Shown piece after piece: positions 11,372-20,349 of a stretch of DNA of 64,000 bases. Within the stretch, counting starts at the first letter, position 1, and each line of letters opens with the position of its first letter. Source of the stretch: Stagonosporopsis chrysanthemi (taxonomy: Eukaryota; Ascomycota; Dothideomycetes; Pleosporales; Didymellaceae); the NCBI GenBank assembly GCA_022560025.1, contig JAFISE010000078.1:62001-126000 (forward strand). Direction: 5' to 3'. The notes under the pieces are model-generated. The model saw nothing but the letters and a program-made list of their open reading frames with translations, was not told the DNA's origin and ran no database searches. The position numbers and the translations under genes are program-made.

Positions 11372-12397
11372 TCAGAACCCGTACTTTTTAGACCAGAACT
11401 CAGCCATGAGCCCAGCTGAGATTGAGGCGCCGACGTAAGCGCTTCCTCGACCAAATGCCCAGGCGCAACTGTCGCCATCCTCCAGGTCAGTGGCCCAAAT
11501 CATCCATGCCAGTAGGAGGGCAGCTCCACCACATGATATAGCATAATATGCTTCACCAAATCCTGCCAAGTGACCGGCCAACCACAAACAGTATACCTGC
11601 ACTAACGCCATCACGTAGAGAGCCGGTTTCGTTCCCTTCCTCCCGAGCCTGACAGCGAGTCCCTTGACGCCCGCTTTGAGATCATCGACGTAATCCTGAT
11701 GAGCGTAGAGTGTGTCAAAAATGACCGACCAGAGAATGCCAGCGACATATAGACATGCAGCCGACTGGGCCTCAGGCGATCCAATGACCTTGGACACGCG
11801 CTCCGAGAAATTCAACGTTGGGTCCAACAGAGGCGTCAACGGGTCTTTCTCAACAATCGCGGTGACCAGAAATACTGCATAAGACAGTCCAAATCCGAGC
11901 TCGACTTGAGGGAAGTCTGTACAGCGCTTGAGAAATGGATAGATGAACAGCAGGGCGCTGGACACGGCGGCGTGAGCCAACGTCAAGTGGCCGTGGGGGT
12001 AGAGAATGCAGGCTCCAACGGCGATCAGTGCGGCGGTGAAGAAATGTGCTTGGGATGTGGTGACGGCGCCACGAGGGATTGGTCTCACTCGGCAGCGAGC
12101 GACCTGGCGATCAAAGTCCTGATCAAGATTGTCGTTCCACGTGCAGGTAATGCCACGGAAGACGATGGTCCAGACACCCAGGTATGCTGCGAGCATGGCG
12201 AGAGATTGCAAATTCATCTCGCTGGAGAACGGGCGTATGTTGATCGCAAAACCAATCCCTATCAAATAGTGCCAGTAGAAGGCCCAGAACCCAGACTGCC
12301 GGTCGAGACGCATGAGCTCAGCGTACGGAACCCATGCATCTGGAATGAATCGAAAGAGGCCATGACTTGGCTTTGTGTAGCCCTTCACGGCGTCCAT
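11372..12397 (-). CDS. UbiA-family (COQ2-like) membrane prenyltransferase
   Basis: A single exon of 341 residues from the ATG at 12397, which has a Kozak context (GCACCATGG). An in-frame extension to 12649 would add 84 residues that look untranslated, although its basic first residues could be read as a mitochondrial leader. Both aspartate-rich motifs are intact: NDNLDQDFD at 88-96 and DTLYAHQDYVDD at 228-239. These bind Mg-prenyl diphosphate. The intervening hydrophobic segments fit the usual eight or nine membrane helices, placing the enzyme in ER or mitochondrial membrane. COQ2 itself prenylates 4-hydroxybenzoate; fungal cluster paralogues prenylate phenolic acids and polyketide phenols. 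Its place beside an ammonia-lyase, a possible source of p-coumarate and 4-hydroxybenzoate, and a second prenyltransferase suggests a dedicated paralogue. Housekeeping COQ2 cannot be excluded without a genome. Confidence 0.92.
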   Translation of the reverse strand: MDAVKGYTKPSHGLFRFIPDAWVPYAELMRLDRQSGFWAFYWHYLIGIGFAINIRPFSSEMNLQSLAMLAAYLGVWTIVFRGITCTWNDNLDQDFDRQVARCRVRPIPRGAVTTSQAHFFTAALIAVGACILYPHGHLTLAHAAVSSALLFIYPFLKRCTDFPQVELGFGLSYAVFLVTAIVEKDPLTPLLDPTLNFSERVSKVIGSPEAQSAACLYVAGILWSVIFDTLYAHQDYVDDLKAGVKGLAVRLGRKGTKPALYVMALVQVYCLWLAGHLAGFGEAYYAISCGGAALLLAWMIWATDLEDGDSCAWAFGRGSAYVGASISAGLMAEFWSKKYGF

Positions 12398-13247
12398 GGT
12401 GCAAGCAAAGTAGGCCTTTCTAGGTTTTAAAGATGTAGGACTGCCAGCAGTTGCAAATGCAAAGAATTGATGTGGCGATGTATCTGATGTGTGATGGTCT
12501 GGATTGGGACTGAAGGGGTAAAGAATGTTTTCTGGATTAATGTTCATCTTATCGATCATAGCTATATTCGAATGTCCTGAGAAGAAAAGGTGCTTCAACG
12601 CTAGCACCTTCCTAAAGAAGTTAGAACGTTGGTGGATACGAAGGATCACTTGCTAGAAGTGGGGCTGTCCGATTTGTAGTGCCGCTAAGACCTACTTGCC
12701 CCGCGGCGGTTTTTCGATCTCACCTGCATGAAATGGGTCAGTGGCCCCAGTTCGTGGCCGCCGTGGAGACTACAGAGGGGACCAAACTATGCGCTCACTA
12801 CGAATCGCAATGGCCCTCCCACAGCCGACAGTATGATAAGGATCTCATTATTGGGGCATGACGTCCGTACTACCAGTAGTTTTGCGTCATTATACCGCTT
12901 GTGCATGTCCAGGCCCTGTGGCCTATTAACTCATGCTCTTACCAATTGAGAGGACACTATGCTTGATCCTGCGTCAAGACAATGCGTACTGACTTGTACT
13001 GACGCGATTTGGAGCAAAGCTACGGGAAGAAATAGTCCGTGTATGAGAATCAGTATCCCGACCGCATATTCGTATTCGAATCAGGCGATGCTCGGACTAT
13101 GTGTCCTGGGCCAAGCAGCCACAAGTATTGGCCGAGAAAATCCAACAGAAATTTACATAAGTACCCATGTAGCAGAGATGGTACTGGCCATAAAGCTTGA
13201 AGATCTGACACGTGTGACATCGCCACCTCTTCTCAAACATTTCGAAA
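12398..13247. other. Divergent intergenic region between UbiA and cupin-2
   Basis: Contains the leader of the UbiA gene and the promoters of both flanking genes. It holds the shared GGCTGTCCGAT word at 12663-12673. A stretch at 12905-12955 (minus strand) resembles the D-arm of a tRNA but does not fold into a full cloverleaf. No gene is recognised. Confidence 0.45.
12663..12673 (+). promoter_or_regulatory. Shared promoter word GGCTGTCCGAT, UbiA copy
   Basis: Same 11 bases as at 8636-8646, here about 266 bp upstream of the UbiA start codon and on the opposite strand relative to that gene. Recurrence in two promoters of the same candidate cluster is the only evidence for function. Confidence 0.3.
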
Positions 13248-14115
13248 ATGGTGTGGGCGTGGCAGCAATGGCTCTCGCCGCGGCCTCGGACTCGCACAGT
13301 AAACATAGCAGAAGTATCCTTCGTTTCTGCTGGAAATGCAGCTCTGTACGAGACGGTTCCCGGGCCTGACGGTCACTGGTCCATCAGAGAGACGCATTAT
13401 CTAGCAGACCCATCTGTTAAGGCTGGGCTATCTGGCCCTCCGTTGTGAGTAGAAAGTCTCTATTCCCGTGGTCACAGAACGAATCCGACTGACTGAAATG
13501 GCAGACATCTGCATCTTCAACAAGATGAGTACTTCCAGGTGGAACAGGGTACCTTGGGTGTAATAAAAGACGGAGCAGAGTACGTACTCACTGAAGAATC
13601 TGATGTTCTCTTTATACCCGCCGGGACACGGTAAGTTGTACCATGATACAATCCCTCATCCATCTCCTCCCGTGAGTGCCATTGTACTAACCAAATGTCA
13701 TCCTGGACTTGCAGCCATCGATTCTGGTGCCATCGCTCCGCTACCGAAGACCTCGTCTTCTCCGCCTGGGCAGACCCCTGCAAAGACCGGGAGCACATCC
13801 TCGACGTGAACTTCCTGCGCAACCACGTCGGGTATCTCGCCGACTGTCAGAAAGCAGGCCTGGAGCCCTCACCGTTCCAGCTGATTCTGCTTGTTCACAA
13901 CTCGTCCTCCCTCCTGTGCCCGGCGCTCCTCAACTGGATGCCCATCTGGATGCTCGTTCAGGTGCACGTTGCGCTCGCCTGGGTTGCAGAGAGCGTGCTG
14001 GGGTAAGCACGCACTTGACCCGAAAGTCATTCGACGTTCAGATCTTATGCTGGAATCGGCTAACTTTCCATCAAACTCTAGATACAAGAGGTGCTACCCT
14101 GAGTACACCCGATGA
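13248..14115 (+). CDS. Cupin-fold protein with C-terminal hydrophobic segment
   Basis: Four exons, 13248-13444, 13505-13630, 13715-14002 and 14082-14115, with introns of 60, 84 and 79 bp all GT..AG and phase-consistent, give 214 residues. Cupin motif 1 is complete across the first junction: His67-x-His69-x4-Glu74-x6-Gly (HLHLQQDEYFQVEQG). A second conserved block ends in DVLFIPAGTRHRF. The C-terminal third carries a Trp/Leu/Val-rich run (near 175-200) likely to bind or cross a membrane, then the short tail GYKRCYPEYTR, a pattern I associate with a fungal family of cupins near secondary-metabolism genes. The role is probably isomerisation, cyclisation or oxygenation of the pathway intermediate; that is inference. 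A membrane attachment would place it next to the UbiA enzyme. The start ATG at 13248 is plausible (AAAATGG) but upstream exons are possible. Confidence 0.75.
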
Positions 14116-14837
14116 TTGTGGGGCTTTCGTTGTTGTTAAGGTACACAGCCTTCTGAGCTAAGATCAATTGGTCGGGTTCTACAGACTGCGAAGTATACGG
14201 GGTCTTTATATTGTTGTGAATACTGCCAGTGGTGTTCATCAATCTTTCAAAACGCTCTGCAAATAGGTCAAGGTCGGACAGGGTTAACTGCATATAAGCC
14301 TTAGTTTTCAACATACATGGAGATGGCATGATGTTCGTAATGAAATGTTATAAGTTTTGCAGAAATATGCAGATCCGTCTTTATCTGATAGACTACGTTG
14401 ACGACCACCCCTGATTGGCTGGCTACTCTCATTGACCAATCAGAAGTCACCTATAGCCTAGTGTATCGGACTTTGGGGGATCCATACATTTCGGCAGGCA
14501 TTATACAATGAGACTCTTGCATGCAAACAAACCTCTGCTAGTAAGTTAAAAGAGCCAATTGGAGACCGAAGATTAGACAGAGACCACTGTGAACTTGTAG
14601 ATCCTTGCTTCACGTTCAGTGCCACTTCATGCCGACTGCCAGCAAGGAGCTTCGTAGGATTCCCTGGTGCATGCGCTAGCACTGTCTGGATACCGAGCTT
14701 CCGATTTGTAAGCAATTGCAATTACCCTCTTGTTCAAGGTCGACTGCCGTAACACTATATATATGCTTAAACTGATCGCCAATTATTTTGTTGATTTGAA
14801 TCTTATCCTCACATTGAGCGTGAAGACTTCGTTTACA
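14116..14837. other. Intergenic, promoter of the SDR gene
   Basis: About 720 bp without a recognised gene. It holds ATCGGAC at 14465-14471 and a TATA-like run at 14756-14764 ahead of the SDR start. Confidence 0.45.
14756..14764 (+). promoter_or_regulatory. TATA-like element upstream of the SDR gene
   Basis: A TATATATAT run 74-82 bp upstream of the ATG at 14838, a typical spacing for a fungal core promoter. Confidence 0.4.
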
Positions 14838-15967
14838 ATGCCACACACCCTGGTTACCGGCGCGAACTCATTCGTCGCAGCACGCGTGATTGTGGAACTC
14901 ATCGCCAAAGGGCATACAGTAACCGGCACTGTGCGTCGTTCTTCTGCGGGCAAGAATCTGCAGGCCAAACATCCAGAATGGGAGGGGAAATTTGATTTTC
15001 AAGTTGTTGAAGACTATGCGAAGAAGGACGCTTTCAATGCCATATTCCAGGCCAGACAGTACCATCACATTGTCCATACTGCCGCTCCCATGCCAGGAGC
15101 CTCTACCGACTTTGACAACCACTTCTTGCGTCCTGGTATCGATGGGACCTTGGCCCTGCTCAATGGTGCCAAGGAGTTCGCGCCGACACTCAAATCGATG
15201 GCCATGACCGGCAGTATCAATTCTGTCACCGGCACAATCCATTCCCTCATGGCCCGTTTGCCCGAGCAGAACAGTGACCATGAGTTCACCAATGATATGT
15301 GGAACGACATCACCCCTGAATCCGCGCGTCAGAGCAGGTCTCAATACATCATGTACTGCGCCAGCAAGAAGGAGACGGAGCTCGCGGTGTGGGCGTGGGC
15401 AAAAGCGCAAAAGCCAAACTTCAGCGTACGTACCGCCCTGCGCACCATCACCATTGTATGAATGAGTTGGAAGCTAACACGTCAGACGTGAAGGTGACCG
15501 TGCTCCTGCCCGCGCTCATCTTCGGGCCCCCACCCAGCCTCGCGCACCTCAACTTCTCCATCGCCTTCCTGTACAACTTCTTCAACGGCACCTTCGCTGA
15601 GCTCCCGGACACGTACAGCGCGGGACTCTTCCCCTCCTACATCGACGTGCGCGACCTCGCTGCTGCGCATGTGCGTGCTCTCACCGCGCCGGGAGCGGCG
15701 AATAAGCGCTTCCTGATTGGGGGCGCGGAACTTAGCTCCTCCCTGATTTTACGCACGCTTGCAGGGTTGGTGGGGAAGGGGGTGGTGCCGCAGCTGAGGG
15801 GCCGTCTGCCGATTGATACTGGGAAGGACGACAGGACGCGCGCTTCGCTTCCGAGGTTTGCTGCGAGGGACGGGAATGAGGTTTTGGGGTTGGAGGTTAG
15901 GAGTGTGGAGGAGACGCTGGGCGATGTGGTGAAGAGGATTGTGGAGCTTGAGAGTAAGGATGGATGA
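14838..15967 (+). CDS. Extended SDR reductase (NAD-dependent epimerase/dehydratase, DFR/cinnamyl-reductase-like)
   Basis: Two exons, 14838-15425 and 15494-15967, joined by a 68-bp intron (GTACGT..GTGAAG) in phase 0, give 353 residues. This splice yields the family-typical KPNFS-VTVLLPALIFGPP run. An alternative acceptor eight bases earlier (CAG) would need another donor. The N-terminal dinucleotide-binding loop is TGANSFVA (7-14; the usual third Gly is Ser11). The catalytic pair is Tyr173 and Lys177 in YCASK, and the YIDVRDLAAAHV block matches fungal ketone and aldehyde reductases related to dihydroflavonol and cinnamyl-CoA reductases. It would reduce a carbonyl using NAD(P)H in the cytosol. 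As the last gene of the run it could act on a phenylpropanoid aldehyde or ketone, which is inference. The start codon has context TTTACAATGC and lies 75 bp after a TATA-like run. Confidence 0.9.
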
Positions 15968-17130
15968 TTCGCAAGGGAGGCGTTGTTGTTCTGGACAGTA
16001 CATGTGCTGCACAGTTGCTGGCTTTTACTCCAGGTGTCGAGAATGTTCCGGGGCCTGGTTGAACGAGAGGTAGAGGGGAAGACGCGATCTGCTAGAATAC
16101 AAAGGCCTAGAAGATCAAACCAATAGTTTGAGTCAGTACTGCTAGAATACACAATACCTGTAAGCAGTGACGTTCTACTTCTGATAGCGGTGATTCGGTG
16201 GCGGACGATTTCGCATACCACTGGTTAAATATCACGCCTGTTTGCATGGACCATTATTGTCGGAGGTGGCGATGGGGCTGGAGGCGAGTTCGGCGGCGAT
16301 GAAGCTGCTGCCCAAAATGCTGTCCTAGAAATTGGCATCGGCCGACATGCTTAGCAGTCGTTGGCAACGGTGTGGCTCCAGGAGATGAAGTTAGTGACAC
16401 TGATTTCCTGGCAGCTGGTACTTGGCTCTAGTTGATGTCTTTCGCAATCCCGTGCATATATGCGCATTCTTTAACTCTCTTGGCTTCTTTGGTTGGAGAA
16501 GGCGCAACGCTTCCTTTGAATCTGGCAGTGGTGGTTATCATTGACTTGCTGAGGGCTGTCACAGGGCGCTGTGAAGGTGTGAAATTGCTCAAAGAGATAC
16601 TTAGCAAGGTGTTCAACTGGAGACTAGGCTGCGCTGTCCCGAAAACGTCGTCACAGTGGATCAGAATCAGACCTACGGACGAAGAAGACAAGCGCGATCG
16701 ACAATCCGCGGCAGCTGCTCAACTCGATTGGCCCAGATCTGACTTCTCGACACACACGTGACGACGCAACGGGAAGGAACTTGAACTTCACTCGATCTTC
16801 TTCTTTCCCGAGCCAGGGTCAAACGGCGACTGCAGGGCTCAGGCAATAAAAGGCTACTAGGTGTAGCTTGCGGCGCTTGTCGTGGTGTTAGTCGGACTCT
16901 GGTGGGTTGTAGAACTACTCAAGTGCCTTGCGTGTGACAGATGGCTCTAGTTGTGCTGGACGGGGCAGAACGACCGTCTTGGACGTGGCGACGGTGAGGG
17001 GTTGTGGTGCGGGGTGGTGCGTGTCAGGGACCGTCAGGAACTGCAGGAGCGATTGGGGTGAGGGAGCGCGCCGCACTCCCGCACTGTCCGACATGCTGCG
17101 GCGGAGACACTGTGGATGTAACTAGCTTGT

Positions 17131-17256
17131 GCAGACTGTGTTTGCAGTCTGTGTTTGCAGGCTGTGTTTGCAGTCTGTATTTGCAGGCTGTGTTTGCAGA
17201 CGGTGTGTTTGCAGACTGTGTTTGCAGTCTGTGTTTGCAGTCTGTGTTTGCAGTCT
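17131..17256 (+). repeat. 13-bp minisatellite (TTTGCAG-based)
   Basis: Nine copies of TTTGCAG, most spaced 13 bases apart by TCTGTG-type linkers, with small variants. Because 13 is not a multiple of three, the array reads as similar Cys/Val/Phe/Ala/Gln-rich peptide in all three frames, which argues against a coding role. Confidence 0.85.
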
Positions 17257-17926
17257 TTTCAAGCCATGTCTACAAGCACGCCGAGCAGCAGCCTTCCAGC
17301 TGGCCGTGGGCGGAGCAGGCTCGCGTGCTGCCTCTGCAGAAGACGTCGACCACGACGTTGCGATATCCAAGGCGGTGAGTGCTGCACGAACATGGTCATG
17401 CTGGGCAAAAGCGTGCGCAGCAGCAGCAGCGATACGCGACAAGCTATGTCGGCAGATCCCTCAGCACGACGTCAAAGCAACGCGATACCTCCATTGACCA
17501 CTGTCCAAGCCATTGCGCAGCGCACTCTCCCCACCGCGCGCACAAGCCCCCATCCGCTTGCGACATCCAGTCAGCCAGTGTGCGCCGCGTCCCTTGCCCA
17601 CCTGAGGGCAGCGCACCCACCTGTCCAAGTATCGCAATGAACGAGGCACTGCGCATCCACTCGCCGGCCCGTCCCTGCCGCGCCAAGACACCCCCCCTGC
17701 TCCCGCCATTCGAGCCGTGCGTGCTCCCCTTCTTCCCGCCAGCCGAGCTAGTCGTGCTGACGAGACGAAGAGGGCAGCTAAGACGGCCTGTGGTGTGGGG
17801 AAAGGGTGGGCGATGGGGTCTGCAGATGGCGGGCCAGGCAGGGTGGAGCCGTCCTGGTTGCTGCGCCTGCTCGTGCGGGTACGGTGTGCGGTGTGCGACG
17901 CGAGTGTCCGGCTCGAGGGCGGGCGA

Positions 17927-17953
17927 TGGCGGCGGCAGCGGCGGCGGCGGCGG
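17927..17953 (+). repeat. GGC trinucleotide run
   Basis: An interrupted (GGC)n tract of about nine triplets, with one CAG interruption, inside the GC-rich gene-free region. Simple-sequence repeat; no associated gene is recognised. Confidence 0.7.
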
Positions 17954-20349
17954 TCGATGGTCGGGCTGCGTCACGTGTAGGCGCTGGCGACAGGCTTGCG
18001 CTCTCGATGCGCCGTGTGCTGCTGGCATGACACTGCTGGTTGCTGGTGTGGTTGGCCGTGTCGTGGGCGACTGCCGTGCGACGCAGTTGGCGGTGCGCGG
18101 CCAGCTGCTGTTCGAGTACGTAGGTATCGAGTCGCGCCGGAGTGTGGGCGAGGCGGCGCGCCTTTTCTACCTCTGGGGATGGGCACGGGAATGGTGAGGT
18201 GGAGATGCAAAGTCGTGACGACCCCCCGCAAGATCAGCGGCGGATGATTTTCGATCGGTGGCCCCACCTACATATACGTTAAGCTCAAGGCCGCTAGACC
18301 TGATGGCACTCACTGCCGTAGACAAGCCCTGCGCAACTGTCCAACACTCACATTCAAAACGGTGCATTGGGAGTGTACAGTATGTATGTTTGAGGCGGTC
18401 TCTATGATCGGAGCAGGCTCTGTACACTGCGCAGCCTGGAGCTGGTAAATGCATACTGTGTAGGGATGATCCACGCACTAGCGCCACTACGCCTGGCGAT
18501 GCTGCTTAGAGCCCGAGATCGATGAGCCTTCCCCTGGGTCTAGTCCCAATACGGACGCAACGCTAGATACGATCGGTCGCGCCGCAACCTCATCAGTGAT
18601 GGCGTGAGCGCCATCGTCTCTCAGCATGGTCTAGTCACCATCTCTCCAGGCCGCGATAGGGTCTACTATCTAGATTCAAAACCCCCTTTACTTGTTCTTG
18701 TTGTGGACGCTGTGAGAGAGGATTTGCGTTCGTTTTGGGTTCGGACGAGGCTGTATCGATCCGACTGCAAGTTGCTTAGAGTCTTCCACAGTGGATGCTG
18801 CCGTGTTGGCGCCGAGCGATAGTGTAGTAGAGTATAGCATAGTGTGGTAGGCCTGATATACACGCCCGTGTTCCGCCTTACTCTTGTTTACCTTGGTACT
18901 CCCTGTCATGAGGTCTGTACCAATCCCCCTGCGTCTCCTACGCCTTCATGTGTGGACTACGAGATACTGCGACATGATTGTTGCGATTTTCAACGGCGTC
19001 ATCATGAAACTGGCATCTCGCAAGTACGGGTTCTCGGCATACCAGTAGGCCTTTGCCTTATGGCCAGGCTGTCAAAGTTGAGCAGAGCCAAGGGTAGTTG
19101 AAAGACCTTGCAAGAATTGGCTGGCATATTTCAGTGTTGTTGAAAGAGTCTTGTGATAAGTCTACCAGCACGTAAATTGGTTGTAGTATATCCTCATCTG
19201 CAAAAATTTCCAAGTGCATCCATGCAAACCGTGCCGAACATTAGGCAGGGTGGCGATGGGAAATACTCAACCAAGAAGACGCACTGCTTCCCGACCTGGT
19301 AAGTATGACCACCGAGACAGGCAGTTGGGCTGAACAAGCTCGACTGCCATCAACACATTCTGCATACACAGCCACTCCAGCTTCATGGAAATGACTGCGA
19401 GGAATTCCAGGACGCGTTCGAGCATACAGGCAGCTTGCTGTATAAGGGAAGCTGAGTACCAGTGTCTCGCAAGACGGATTCAATCAGTGCCACTGTTAAT
19501 GATGCTTATACCGGACCTACATCTCCCATTGGCAACAGGGTGGCGGATATAAGCGCTAGTGGCGCGGATGTAAAGAGATCCGCGAGCCGCCCGTACCGAC
19601 TGAGCTAATCATATCAAGTACCCCTCGTGATCTGCAACCGCTAGCCATGTTGTGTAACACCTCAACACCGGCTTGAACACATAGGATAGAAAGGAGGAGG
19701 ACGCCCAAAGCAGCTGAGAATTGAATAGTTTTCTACAAACAGGACATTTCAAGGCGTCTTCGGCAAGCATCGTCATATCTCATGCACGGGCACATTATCG
19801 GCACGGGCCGTGTCTTTGCATGGGGCAGCCACGTAGTGCAGCCTCGTCACACCGCGCAGCGGGAAGTGTAAACGGCTGGGCATTCACCACAAGTGCGAGG
19901 CGTACTCTCGTTGTCCTAAGAATAGGAGGAGTACAATCACACAGCCTTTGCTCTGGTTATATGATAGGCGAGTTAGGTATCGTTTGCGCCACTCTGTACT
20001 TCATCATGTTTACTTCTTCTCAAAAACAGTCGTATCTCCGGTCCCCAGCCAGCTTTTGATGCCCTGCCGATTGAGCTCCTCTTATATTTGTGGCGCTGCG
20101 GTCGTATGTTTCTGGTAAGGCACAAGGCCCACACCTTCTTATCGACAGTTGGTAATTGGGCTAAAAGCCGGATGAACTTGGTTTCGATTTTACTTTTGAT
20201 TCCTTTCGCAGCTTGCGGCTTACCCTATCGATGTCGAAGCCTGGATTTGGGAAGCTGATTGCCGTGAGAAGCGCTTTAAAAGAGTCGTTCGCCCAGACCG
20301 TCCTGGAACGAATACCTCTATCCCTCGTCAATCCGACCAGCTTGCAGCC

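Larger units (their letters stand above)
15968..20349. other. 4.4-kb region with no recognisable gene
   Basis: This stretch separates the candidate metabolic cluster from the STAND gene. Its 16.9-18.3 kb part is GC-rich and full of long but low-quality open frames in several frames at once, a composition effect. It includes the 13-bp minisatellite and the GGC run listed separately. A tRNA-like box A near 19.59 kb has no matching box B. I see no supported gene. Confidence 0.5.

Noticed and set aside
12905..12957. tRNA-like sequence on the minus strand (CTCAATTGGTAAGAGC D-arm)
   Set aside because: D-arm resemblance is good, but the following anticodon stem does not pair and no T-arm box B is present.
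17129..17497. Cys/Val/Phe repeat peptide from the 13-bp array
   Set aside because: The array gives near-identical peptides in three frames because the unit is 13 bp; this is a repeat artefact.
17379..18197. 272-codon open frame in the GC-rich island
   Set aside because: Several frames on both strands are open at once, the translation is Pro/Arg/Cys-rich without domain features, and no splice structure supports it.
19520..19612. tRNA-like sequence on the minus strand with a perfect box A (TAGCTCAGTCGG)
   Set aside because: A 7-bp hairpin follows where the anticodon arm should be, but its loop is eight bases, and no box B or matching acceptor stem was found. It may be a SINE or tRNA relic.
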